This document shows, one piece after another, positions 16,950-25,135 of a stretch of 64,000 nt of DNA (positions are counted from its first letter, which is position 1; each line of letters starts with the position of its first letter). This stretch comes from Alcaligenaceae bacterium SAGV5. Lineage in GTDB: Bacteria; Pseudomonadota; Gammaproteobacteria; Burkholderiales; Burkholderiaceae_B. A model generated the notes under the pieces. The model searched no databases and was not told where the DNA came from. It saw nothing but the letters and a program-made list of their open reading frames with translations. The translations under genes were made by a program, and so were the position numbers. The stretch is from assembly GCA_009360345.1 (NCBI GenBank), contig SPDP01000001.1, positions 1,860,001 to 1,924,000 of the forward strand. Reading direction: 5' to 3'.

Positions 16950-17918
16950 CTACTCAGGGGTAATGCCCGCGTCGGTGATGATCTGTTTCCACTTTCGCCG
17001 GTCGCCGGCGACGCGTTCGGCGAAAGCCGCGCTGGTGCCGCCCGCGGGGTCGGCCGCCAGATTGGTGATCTCGGTGCGCAGGTCAGGCGACGCGATGGCG
17101 GCGTTGAGCACGCCATTGAGCCGCTCGACGATGGGCGCGGGCGTGCCCGCCGGCGCCCACAGGCCGAAGTAGGCCTCCATGTCGAACCCCGGCACGCCGG
17201 CCTCGATCAGCGTCGGCACGTCCGGCAGCACCGGCGTGCGCTTGCGCCCCGCCACGGCCAGCGCGCGTATGCGTCCGCCCTTGAGCACCGCCAGCGCGGA
17301 CACGGCGCTGTCGAACATCATCGTCAACTGGCCGCCTATCAGGTCCTGCACGGCCAGCGACATGCCTTTGTAGGGGATGTGCGTCATCTCGACGCCGGCG
17401 GCGCGCTTGAAGGCCTCGCCGTTCAGGTGCGCCAGGGTCCCCACGCCGGCCGAACCGAAATTGTTGTTGGCGCCGCGGCTTTTCATCAGCTTGATCAGCG
17501 ACGCGACGTCCTGGATGCCCGAAGCGCTGGACACCAGCAGCACGCTCTTGCCGTTGGCGATCTCGACGATGGGCACGAAGCTCTTCTCCGGATCGTAGGG
17601 CAGCGTGGACTTGATGGCGGCGGCCAGCGAGTGGGTGCTGGTGGTGGACAGCAGCAGGGTGTAGCCATCGGGCGCCGCGCGGGCCACCGCCGCGGCGCCG
17701 ATGATGCCCCCCGCGCCGGGCTTGTTCTCGACCGCCACCGGCTGGCCCAGCGACTCGCTCATCTTGCGCGCGACCAGCCGTGCCATCACGTCGGCCGCGC
17801 CGCCCGGCGGAAAAGGCACCTGCAGCAGGATGGGGCGGCTGGGGTAGCTATCGCCGCGTGCCACGGTGGGCGCGAGCAAGGCTCCGCCCGCGACCTTCAA
17901 TAATTGACGTCGATCCAT
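16950..17918 (-). CDS. Bug/TctC-family receptor with a Tat-like signal
   Basis: A 322-residue periplasmic receptor. The N-terminus MDRRQLLKVAGGALLAPTVA has the RRxLLK pattern of a twin-arginine signal, unlike the Sec signals of most Bug proteins in this window. The body has LQVPFPPGGAADVMARLVAR, ENKPGAGGIIGAAAVAR and MTHIPYKGMSLAVQDLIGGQ, all standard. It lies 46 bp after the PEP-mutase-family gene and 34 bp before the DHDPS-family gene, all on the minus strand. Export by Tat is an inference from the signal alone. Confidence 0.87.
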   Translation of the reverse strand: MDRRQLLKVAGGALLAPTVARGDSYPSRPILLQVPFPPGGAADVMARLVARKMSESLGQPVAVENKPGAGGIIGAAAVARAAPDGYTLLLSTTSTHSLAAAIKSTLPYDPEKSFVPIVEIANGKSVLLVSSASGIQDVASLIKLMKSRGANNNFGSAGVGTLAHLNGEAFKRAAGVEMTHIPYKGMSLAVQDLIGGQLTMMFDSAVSALAVLKGGRIRALAVAGRKRTPVLPDVPTLIEAGVPGFDMEAYFGLWAPAGTPAPIVERLNGVLNAAIASPDLRTEITNLAADPAGGTSAAFAERVAGDRRKWKQIITDAGITPE

Positions 17919-17964
17919 GTTCGTTTCCAGGTGGAAGAATGGGTACCGGCCGCGCCGGCTCCGG

Positions 17965-18945
17965 TCACTTCGGGGGTTGCCTGCCGCTCTGCTCCAGCGT
18001 GCCGCCGTGGCCCCAGGTACCTTCGTAGTCGGGACGGCTGTCCGCCGCCAGGAACCGGCGTTCCAGCTCCATCACTTTCGGGATGCCCGACAGGGTCTTG
18101 TAGTCGGCCGGCCCGTCCGGGCAGGCGTTGACCTGGGCTGCCCAGTCCGCCAGCGCGGCCTGGCCGCGCCGCCGGAAATCGTGCAGCACGCGCCAGGCGG
18201 CCTGCATCCCGGACGAGGCCGCGATGGTCGGATACAACACCACCCGCAGGCCCAGGTCGCGGTACTCCTCCAGCGTCGGCGCCGGCCCCTGCCCGCCCCA
18301 GATGGTCAGCACCGGCACCGGGATCTCGCGGCAGGCGATCTTCAATTGCTCGCGGCTCTGCACCGAATTGAGCCAGACCAGGTCCACGCCCCCCTGCTCG
18401 GCATAGGCGATGCAGCGGTTCAGCGCGGACTCGAAGGTTTCGCCGGCGGCCCCGAGCGCGTCGCAGCGCGCGCAGACCACGAACTCCCGGTCGATCTCGT
18501 CGCGGGCGGCGACGGCCGCGCGGTACTTGCCCACGGCCTCGTCCACGGGAATGCAGCGGCGGCCGGCGCTGGTGCCGGACTTCTTGGGGGCTTCCTGGTC
18601 CTCGATCTGCAATCCCGCCACGCCGGCCCGCACCGCCTCCTGCACCGCGAACCAGACGTTCACCGCGTTGCCGAAGCCAGTATCGAAGTCGAGAAAGATG
18701 GGGATGTCCGTCCGGGCGGCGACATGCCGCGCATGGTCGACCACGTCGCGCAGGCCCATCACGCCCGTGTCCGGGTATCCGTACAGGAACGCGCACAGTT
18801 GCGAACCGGCGATGAAATAACTTTCGAACCCCGCGTCCTGCGCGATGCGGGCCAGCAGGGGGCTGAAGCCGCCCGGCATGACCAGCAGTTCATCCCTGGC
18901 CAGTAGTTCGCGGAATTGGCGCCGCTTGGCTGTCGCCTCGTTCAT
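17965..18945 (-). CDS. Isocitrate lyase/PEP mutase-superfamily enzyme
   Basis: A 326-residue TIM-barrel enzyme of the PEP mutase/isocitrate lyase superfamily, acting on the 2-oxo-acid or malate-type C-C or C-P bond. Mg-binding elements are FLDFDTGFGN and GLQIEDQEAPKKSG. In isocitrate and methylisocitrate lyases the flexible loop reads KKCGH or KRCGH with a catalytic Cys; here it is KKSGTSAG, so the Cys is replaced by Ser and lyase activity of that exact type is doubtful. The start is ATG 18945 (MNEATAKRRQ) behind aggagacggg. It is the first gene of the operon and is divergent from a LysR gene. Confidence 0.82.
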   Translation of the reverse strand: MNEATAKRRQFRELLARDELLVMPGGFSPLLARIAQDAGFESYFIAGSQLCAFLYGYPDTGVMGLRDVVDHARHVAARTDIPIFLDFDTGFGNAVNVWFAVQEAVRAGVAGLQIEDQEAPKKSGTSAGRRCIPVDEAVGKYRAAVAARDEIDREFVVCARCDALGAAGETFESALNRCIAYAEQGGVDLVWLNSVQSREQLKIACREIPVPVLTIWGGQGPAPTLEEYRDLGLRVVLYPTIAASSGMQAAWRVLHDFRRRGQAALADWAAQVNACPDGPADYKTLSGIPKVMELERRFLAADSRPDYEGTWGHGGTLEQSGRQPPK

Positions 18946-19072
18946 CGTCCCGTCTCCTGTCGCCCCGTCCGGCCTGGCCGGCGGGTGCATCTGTGCTTGC
19001 TTGCGGGAAATTCTAGGAAGAGTCGTTTAATTTGTCTAATATATCTCTTATATCTATTGATTTACGTTACTT
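18946..19072. promoter_or_regulatory. Divergent regulatory region with an AT-rich LysR-type site
   Basis: This 127-bp gap separates the PEPM-Bug operon from its divergent LysR gene. Bases about 19025-19070 are strikingly AT-rich for this genome and contain ctaatatatctcttatat, an imperfect repeat with the T-N11-A character of LysR sites. The promoters of both directions should lie here. Confidence 0.55.
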
Positions 19073-20014
19073 ATGAATCTCTCGATCCGGCACTTCAAGG
19101 CATTTCTTTCCGTGGTGCATACGCGCAGCTTCACGCGCGCGGCCGAACAGCTGCACATCAGCCAACCTGGCCTGAGCCTGATGATGCAGGACATGGAAGG
19201 CCAGTTGGCGTGCCGGCTGTTCGAACGCACGACCCGGTCGGTCCACCTGACCGCGGCCGGCCAGCGGCTGGTGCCCGTCGCCCAGCATGTCGTGGATGAA
19301 GTGGAAACCATCGCGCCCGTCCTCAGCCAGTTGTCGGAAGAACGGCGGCGCACGCTGCGTGTGGGCGCCACGCCCATCTTTTCCGCCAGCGTGATGCCGC
19401 ACGTATACATGAAGCTGCGCGTCACCCAGCCCACGCTGGACCTGCACGTGTTCGACCTGCCCAAGCCCGAGGTCGAACGCCGCGTGCGCAGCGGGGAACT
19501 CGACTGCGGGCTGGGCATCTTCCCGCGGCATGTGCCCGAGGTCTCGCGGCGCCCCCTGTTCGAATTCGATTTCCTGTACATGGAATGCCGCACGGCGCCG
19601 CTGAGGCTGAAGGCGCCCGGCAGGCCGCGGCGCATACGCTGGGACGACCTGCCCGACGTTCCCTTCGTCGAGCTGCATCCCACCTCGGAACTCCAGCAGT
19701 TGATCGACAAGCGCAAGACCGCATCGAAACGCCTGCGCCCGGAAGGCGGCATCCGGATGAACAACCTGGAATCGCTGATCGGCATGGCGGCGGCCGGCGT
19801 CGGTCCCACCATCATTCCGTCGTTCGCCGCGCCGGTCGGACCCGACGTGCCGGTCGTCACCGCGCTGCTGACCGACCCTGTGCTGTCGCTGGGCTTCCAC
19901 CTCATCACCAAGCGCGGGCGGGAACAGCCGGCCGTCCTGGAAGCGTTCACCGGCGCGCTGCTGGAGGTCATCGCCGAGCGCGGGGAACGCACCTACGGAC
20001 CGCCCGGAACCTGA
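19073..20014 (+). CDS. LysR-family regulator (CynR/CbbR-like)
   Basis: A 313-residue LysR protein. The start MNLSIRHFKAFLSVVHTRSF and the helix-turn-helix AEQLHISQPGLSLMMQDMEG are clear, followed by FERTTRSVHLTAAGQRLVPV and a normal effector domain. It is divergent from the four-gene PEPM-Bug-DHDPS-Bug operon, which is its likely target. The AT-rich gap between them is where it should bind. Confidence 0.87.
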   Translation: MNLSIRHFKAFLSVVHTRSFTRAAEQLHISQPGLSLMMQDMEGQLACRLFERTTRSVHLTAAGQRLVPVAQHVVDEVETIAPVLSQLSEERRRTLRVGATPIFSASVMPHVYMKLRVTQPTLDLHVFDLPKPEVERRVRSGELDCGLGIFPRHVPEVSRRPLFEFDFLYMECRTAPLRLKAPGRPRRIRWDDLPDVPFVELHPTSELQQLIDKRKTASKRLRPEGGIRMNNLESLIGMAAAGVGPTIIPSFAAPVGPDVPVVTALLTDPVLSLGFHLITKRGREQPAVLEAFTGALLEVIAERGERTYGPPGT

Positions 20015-20122
20015 CATTTTCCTGAACGATCCGGAGAACGGAAACTCGACATCCCTTCAACGAAAATTCGACGCACGTCCGACCATACTGGCGCCATTCC
20101 TGTCGTTACTTCCGAGTGTTCC

Positions 20123-21175
20123 ATGGATGCCCAACACGATCTGGATGGCTTCGGCCCGGCGCTGCCCGGGGTGGTCCTGCCTCTTCCCGAGGCGGCCGCT
20201 CCCAGGGATTCCGCCTTCCACGATGTCCACGTCAGCTGCGTCCTTCCCTGCCTGAACGAGGCTCGCAACCTGCGCGAGCTTCTGCCCCTGTTGCAAGCCC
20301 GCCTCGACACGCTGTGCCGAAGCTGGGAGATCATCGTGGTGGACGATGGCAGCACCGACGAAACCCCCGAACTCATGGCCCGCTGGAGCCAGGTCCCCGG
20401 CTTCCGCTACCTGCAGCTCTCGCGCAACTTCGGCAAGGAAGCCGCGCTCAGCGCCGGCCTGGAAGCGGCGGACGGCGACGTCGTGATCAGCATGGACGCC
20501 GACCTGCAACACTCGCCCGACCTGATCGACAGGATGCTGGCCAGGTGGGACGCCGGCGCGGACATGGTCTACGCGGTACGCAGCCATCGCGACGACGAAC
20601 CCGCGCTCAAGCGCCTGGGTTCGCATCTGTTCTACCGGCTGCTCAGCTCGCATGGCCGCGTCGAGGTTCCGGCGCATGCCGGCGACTTCCGGCTGATGGA
20701 CCGCCGCGTCGTGGACGCCTTGATCGCCCTGCCGGAACGCACGCGTTTCATGAAGGGCCTGTATGCGTGGGTGGGATTCAAGTCCGAGCCGCTGCCCTAC
20801 GTCCCGGCCGACCGCGCGCACGGCAGCAGCCACTTCCGGCCGCTCCAGCTGGGGCGCCTGGCCCTGGACGGACTGACCGCCTTCACGACCTGGCCGCTGC
20901 GCATGGCGAGTCTCGTGGGCGGGCTTTTCGCCACGCTGTCGATCGCCTATGGCTGCTACGTGGTGGGCGAATACCTGGTCAAGGGCAACATCGTCGCGGG
21001 CTGGACCACCATCGTCGCCGCGGTGCTGTTCTTCGCCGGCCTCAACCTGATCTCGCTGGGCATCGTGGGCGAGTACGTGGCCCGCATCTTCGACGAGGTC
21101 AAGGGCCGGCCGCTGTACGTGGTCAGGTCCCGCAAGGGCACGGGAACGCGCAGCCGCCGCGCGGGCACGCGATGA
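20123..21175 (+). CDS. lgmA: Polyprenyl-phosphate glycosyltransferase, family GT2 (LgmA/ArnC-like)
   Basis: A 350-residue GT2 enzyme. The GT-A domain (about residues 35-240) has VSCVLPCLNEARNL, IIVVDDGSTDET and ISMDADLQH, the last being the metal-binding DxD region. Two C-terminal membrane helices (about 255-320) anchor it to the inner membrane. This is the ArnC/GtrB type that loads a sugar onto undecaprenyl phosphate. Next come an ArnT-like transferase, a GtrA protein and a YdjC-type deacetylase, the same four functions as the Bordetella lgmABCD locus, which attaches glucosamine to lipid A phosphates. By that model this enzyme makes undecaprenyl-phosphate-GlcNAc. The assignment rests on family plus context. 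Confidence 0.78.
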   Translation: MDAQHDLDGFGPALPGVVLPLPEAAAPRDSAFHDVHVSCVLPCLNEARNLRELLPLLQARLDTLCRSWEIIVVDDGSTDETPELMARWSQVPGFRYLQLSRNFGKEAALSAGLEAADGDVVISMDADLQHSPDLIDRMLARWDAGADMVYAVRSHRDDEPALKRLGSHLFYRLLSSHGRVEVPAHAGDFRLMDRRVVDALIALPERTRFMKGLYAWVGFKSEPLPYVPADRAHGSSHFRPLQLGRLALDGLTAFTTWPLRMASLVGGLFATLSIAYGCYVVGEYLVKGNIVAGWTTIVAAVLFFAGLNLISLGIVGEYVARIFDEVKGRPLYVVRSRKGTGTRSRRAGTR

Positions 21176-21179
21176 AACG

Positions 21180-22730
21180 ATGAAAAAGACCGGCCTGTTC
21201 TTCGCCGCCATCGCGGCCTGGCTCGCCATGCTGTCCTGGGTGCGGCCCCTGATGCTGCCCGACGAAGGCCGCTATGCCGGCGTCGCGTGGGAAATGCTGC
21301 GCAGCCACTCCCATGCCGTCCCGCTGCTGAACGGCATGCCCTATTTCCACAAGCCGCCGCTGTTCTACTGGCTGGCCGAGGCCTCGTTCTCGGTGTTCGG
21401 CGTCAACGAGTTCGCTGCCCGCCTGCCCTCGGTGCTGGCGGCCTGGCTGGCCACGGTCGGCCTCTACCTGTTCGTGCGCCGGCGGCGCGACGCCGGCACC
21501 GCCGCGGTCGCCGCGCTGATCCTGGCCACACTGCCTTTCTTCTACGGCGCCGCGCAATTCGCCAACCTCGACATGCTGGTGGCCAGCCTCATCACCTTGT
21601 GCATCCTGGCCGGCGCGGAGGCGCTGCTGCGCGAGCGGGAAGGAGCCTCTCCCCGCGGCATGATGCTGGCCTGCGCGGTGCTGGCAGGCCTGGCCATACT
21701 GGCCAAGGGCCTGATAGGCGTCGCGCTGCCGGCCGCCGTCCTGCTGATCTGGGTGGCGTCGGCACGCCGCTGGGGCGATCTGCGGGTACTGCTGTGGCCG
21801 CCCGCCATCGGGGTCTTCCTGCTCGTGGCGGTACCGTGGTTCTGGCTGATGCAACTGCGTTATCCGGAATTCTTCCACTACTTCTTCGTCTACCAGCAGT
21901 TCGAGCGATTCTCCGCCGGCGGATTCAACAACGTGCAGCCGGCCTGGTTCTATCTGCCCGTGCTTGCCGCGCTGGCGCTGCCCTGGTCGGCCTGGGCCGC
22001 CGGGCTGTTCAGCAAGCGCTTCTGGAGCGCGCCCGACGGCGGGCTCCGGCGGCTGATGCTGATCTGGCTCCTCGTGATCCTGGGTTTTTTCTCCATTCCC
22101 AGTTCCAAGCTCATCGGCTACATCGTGCCGGCGCTGCCCGCCTTCTCCTTCCTGCTGGCCGAGGTGGTCATGTCGGTCCGGCGCAGCGGCCGCGGCCTGC
22201 GCTGGCAGCGGCTGTTCCCGCTGTCCGTCATCGCCGCGGCCACGCTGTGCGGCGCGGCGATGGCCGCGGCCGCCGCCTACTCGCACCAGGCGCCCAGATC
22301 CCTGGCCATCGAGATCGGCACGCGGCTCAAGCCCGGCGACACGCTGGTGGCGCTGCACGAGTACCCCTTCCAATTGCAGCTGTATGCCCGCTCCCCCGCC
22401 CCTATCTGGGTCGTGGACGACTGGCTCGACCCGCAGATCCCCCAGCGCGACAACTGGCGCAAGGAACTGTATGACGCCGCGCACTTCGACCCGGCCCAGG
22501 GCCAGCAGGTACTGCTGTCGGACCGGCTGTTGCGCGAGCGCCTGTGCGAGGCGCCCGCCGGGGCACGCTACTGGATCTGGGGCACCGCCGACGAAGCCAC
22601 GCGCAAGCCGCTGCTGGCGAAGCGGCAAGCCGTGCTGGCCGAAGGCCGCAGCAGGGTGTGGCTGATCGAGGCGGGAGACGAACTCATGCGCCGGGAGTGC
22701 GGCGAAACGCCCATAGCCGGCTTGCAATGA
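21180..22730 (+). CDS. lgmB: ArnT-like lipid A glycosyltransferase (GT-C fold, LgmB-like)
   Basis: A 516-residue integral membrane glycosyltransferase of the ArnT/PMT family with about 11-12 membrane helices. The first periplasmic loop carries MLPDEGRYAGVAWEML with the conserved acidic residue, followed by PYFHKPPLFYWL, both diagnostic of ArnT-type enzymes. It should move a sugar from undecaprenyl phosphate to a lipid A phosphate on the periplasmic face, which in Bordetella is glucosamine and raises resistance to cationic peptides. It starts 4 bp after the GT2 gene, so the two form an operon. Its last 47 bp overlap the end of the antisense gtrA gene. Confidence 0.8.
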   Translation: MKKTGLFFAAIAAWLAMLSWVRPLMLPDEGRYAGVAWEMLRSHSHAVPLLNGMPYFHKPPLFYWLAEASFSVFGVNEFAARLPSVLAAWLATVGLYLFVRRRRDAGTAAVAALILATLPFFYGAAQFANLDMLVASLITLCILAGAEALLREREGASPRGMMLACAVLAGLAILAKGLIGVALPAAVLLIWVASARRWGDLRVLLWPPAIGVFLLVAVPWFWLMQLRYPEFFHYFFVYQQFERFSAGGFNNVQPAWFYLPVLAALALPWSAWAAGLFSKRFWSAPDGGLRRLMLIWLLVILGFFSIPSSKLIGYIVPALPAFSFLLAEVVMSVRRSGRGLRWQRLFPLSVIAAATLCGAAMAAAAAYSHQAPRSLAIEIGTRLKPGDTLVALHEYPFQLQLYARSPAPIWVVDDWLDPQIPQRDNWRKELYDAAHFDPAQGQQVLLSDRLLRERLCEAPAGARYWIWGTADEATRKPLLAKRQAVLAEGRSRVWLIEAGDELMRRECGETPIAGLQ

Positions 22731-23079
22731 AGGTACCCACGGCGACCCCCACCAGCACCGCTGCCAGCAAAACGTCATAACGCACCGAGGACACATGGAG
22801 CAGCCAGGCATAGGCCATTTCGTTGACTGCGAAGCCGCCGGCGGATACGAGGAAGAATCTCGCGGCGGCGTGACGCCACGCGTGCAGCGGATGTCTGAAC
22901 GTGAACAGCAGATGGCCCGCGAACGATACGCAGAAGGCGGCCAGCCAGCCCACCACGTTGGCCCACAGGGGCACGAGGTGCAGCGCTTCGACGCACGCCA
23001 CGGCCACGACCCAATGGGTGGCGGCCGCCAGGCAACCGACGGCGACGAAACGAAGGATCTGTCCGGCAAGCAGGCGCAT
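22684..23079 (-). CDS. lgmD: GtrA-family flippase-like membrane protein (LgmD-like)
   Basis: A 131-residue protein with four predicted membrane helices: FVAVGCLAAATHWVVAVACV, LWANVVGWLAAFCVSFAGHL, FFLVSAGGFAVNEMAYAWLL and the last near LLAAVLVGVAVGTFIASRLW, ending in the GtrA-typical WAFRR. GtrA proteins are thought to flip lipid-linked sugars. In the lgm model such a protein would move undecaprenyl-phosphate-glucosamine across the inner membrane. The gene runs against its neighbours, its 3' end overlapping the 3' end of the ArnT-like gene by 47 bp and its start lying 24 bp from the divergent deacetylase gene. The symbol follows function, not order. Confidence 0.7.
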   Translation of the reverse strand: MRLLAGQILRFVAVGCLAAATHWVVAVACVEALHLVPLWANVVGWLAAFCVSFAGHLLFTFRHPLHAWRHAAARFFLVSAGGFAVNEMAYAWLLHVSSVRYDVLLAAVLVGVAVGTFIASRLWAFRRTPGA

Positions 23080-23103
23080 GGATGGCCATCCAACGGAAAT
23101 GTG

Positions 23104-23922
23104 ATGAACGGAACGCCATTATCCGGCAGGCGCATCGTCGTGTGTGCGGACGACTTCGGCATGGACGCGTCCGTCGACCTGGCCATCCTTGCCCTGGCCG
23201 CGCGCGAACGCATCAGCGCCGCCAGTTGCATGACGCTGGGGCCCAGCTTCGGCACCTACGCCAGCCAGCTCGGCGGCACAGGCATCGAGATCGGCCTGCA
23301 CCTCGACTTCACCGCGTTCTTCGACACGCCTGCCGAACGGCCTTCCCTGCCCGCGCTCATCGCCCGCAGCTATGCGGGCCTGCTGGACGGCGCCTGGATC
23401 GATGCCCGGCTGTCCCGGCAGTTCGATGCCTTTGAACGGGCCTTCGGCCGCCGGCCCGACTACGTCGACGGCCACCAGCACGTGCACCAGTTGCCCCATA
23501 TCCGTGCCCGCCTGGTCGCGCTGCTGACGCGGCGCTATGCCGATGGCTTGCCGTGGCTGCGTTCCACGCGCGCGGCCCCCCTTCCCGGCATGCCGCGCCC
23601 GCCTCGCCTGAAGGCCCGCGTGATCGCCGCCCTGGGCGCCCCAGGGCTGGCCCGGCTTGCGCGCGGCCATGGGCTGCGGACCAATGAACGCCTGCTGGGC
23701 GTATACGGCTTCGAAGGCGGGGAGCAGCACTATGCCGCGTTGATGCGCAAGTGGCTGCGGCACGCCGGCGACCGGGACGTGCTGATGTGCCATCCGTCCG
23801 TCGCGCCCGTGGCGGACGACCCGCCCGGCGGGCAGCGCGTGGCCGAATACCGGGTCCTGGCCGGCCCGGCCTTCATGCGCTGGCTGGACGAAGAAGGCCT
23901 GCGCGTGGGGCCTCTGGCCTGA
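23104..23922 (+). CDS. lgmC: YdjC/ChbG/HpnK-family carbohydrate deacetylase (LgmC-like)
   Basis: A 272-residue deacetylase of the YdjC-like fold. Metal ligands are visible as VCADDFGMDASVD (Asp-Asp near residues 15-16), GLHLDFTAFF and VDGHQHVHQLP, and DVLMCHPSV closes the set. The family removes N-acetyl groups from sugars; in the Bordetella lipid A pathway this step turns GlcNAc into glucosamine on the lipid carrier. ATG 23104 is chosen because the ADDFG motif follows immediately, although the frame is open further upstream over antisense gtrA. Only 24 bp separates it from the divergent gtrA start. Confidence 0.78.
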   Translation: MNGTPLSGRRIVVCADDFGMDASVDLAILALAARERISAASCMTLGPSFGTYASQLGGTGIEIGLHLDFTAFFDTPAERPSLPALIARSYAGLLDGAWIDARLSRQFDAFERAFGRRPDYVDGHQHVHQLPHIRARLVALLTRRYADGLPWLRSTRAAPLPGMPRPPRLKARVIAALGAPGLARLARGHGLRTNERLLGVYGFEGGEQHYAALMRKWLRHAGDRDVLMCHPSVAPVADDPPGGQRVAEYRVLAGPAFMRWLDEEGLRVGPLA

Positions 23923-23944
23923 GGCGCCCCGTGCTCCTCCCGGC

Positions 23945-24889
23945 TCAGCGCCTGGCGAACGGCAGGCTGCGCGCGTTCTCGATGGTGATGCTGATGGGCG
24001 ACGGTCCCCGCTGGTCCAGGCACAGCGACTTGAACAGCTCGATCGAGTTCATCAGCACGTTCTTCTTGTGGACGATGCCGATATCGACCAGGATGGGCCG
24101 GCCCGCGCAACGCAACAGGCTCAGCCTGCGGCTGGCCACCTCGTCGGCCAGCGCATAGACCGGCATGAGCGCGATGCCGGAACTGATCGACACGATGCGC
24201 TTGATGAACTGGGCGTCGTTGGACTCGGTCAGAATGGACGGGTAGCCGCCATCCGGCAGGAACAGTTCGTCGGTGATGGCCCGCGTGCCGCTGCCCGGCT
24301 GGAACAGGACGAACGGAAATTCCCGCAACTGGTCCAGGGAAACCGTCCCCCGCTTGGCCAGCGGATGGCCGCTGCGGACGATGAACGCGTGCTCGGTGCT
24401 GCCCAGCGCCACCCTGACCATCTGGCTGCTGCCGTCGGCCAGCGGTCCGAACGCCACGTCGGCCGTCCCGACCTGCACCCGCCTGACGGCGGCCTCGGCG
24501 CTTTCGGTCGCGGTGAAGATCAGTTCGATGCCCGGATACTTCTCGATGAAGGCCTCGCACAGGTCGCCCAGCACGTAGACGATGGACAGCGTGGTGGCGG
24601 CGATGCGCAGCGTGCCCGTGACCGGCCCGGTCTTCGAGCGCTCGAAGCGCGCTTCCAGCGCCATGATCTCGGCCCGTATCTTCTGCGCCGAGGCCAGCAC
24701 CGCCAGTCCCGCCGGCGAGGGATAGACCTTGGGCCGGGCCCGGATCAACAGGGTTTCGTCGAGTTCGGCCTCGAGGTGGCGCACCTGGTGGCTGAGCGCC
24801 GACTGGGTCAGGCCGAGCTGGGCCGCCGCCTCGCCGAAACTGCCGGTGTCGGCGATGGCCTGCAGCGCTCTGAGTTGCTTCAATTCCAT
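23945..24889 (-). CDS. LysR-family regulator (CysB/CbbR-like) of the TRAP-IOR cluster
   Basis: A 314-residue LysR protein starting MELKQLRALQAIADTGSFGE at ATG 24889, with AQLGLTQSALSHQVRHLEAE as the recognition helix region and a complete effector domain. The open frame continues 59 codons upstream without LysR similarity. It is divergent from the TRAP receptor gene across 246 bp and probably senses the 2-oxoacid or related compound that the cluster handles. No clear palindrome was found in the gap. Confidence 0.86.
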   Translation of the reverse strand: MELKQLRALQAIADTGSFGEAAAQLGLTQSALSHQVRHLEAELDETLLIRARPKVYPSPAGLAVLASAQKIRAEIMALEARFERSKTGPVTGTLRIAATTLSIVYVLGDLCEAFIEKYPGIELIFTATESAEAAVRRVQVGTADVAFGPLADGSSQMVRVALGSTEHAFIVRSGHPLAKRGTVSLDQLREFPFVLFQPGSGTRAITDELFLPDGGYPSILTESNDAQFIKRIVSISSGIALMPVYALADEVASRRLSLLRCAGRPILVDIGIVHKKNVLMNSIELFKSLCLDQRGPSPISITIENARSLPFARR

Positions 24890-25135
24890 GGCGATGTCGC
24901 GAAAGTCGTCCGGAGAGGCGCATGGCGCGCACCGGCATTTTGGCACCGATCGCGCCCCACGGGCGCACCGCCGCCGTGCATGAAAAGAATTCATCGCATG
25001 CCGCAGGAAATCGCGTTGACGGGTCTCGCGGCCGCCCTCTAACCTCGGTCCGCCTCGCCATCCCATCCATCCAACCCCTTATCGCCGCCTTCGCCGGCCC
25101 CACGGCCAGCGAAAGAAGCCGGCAATGGAGACAAC

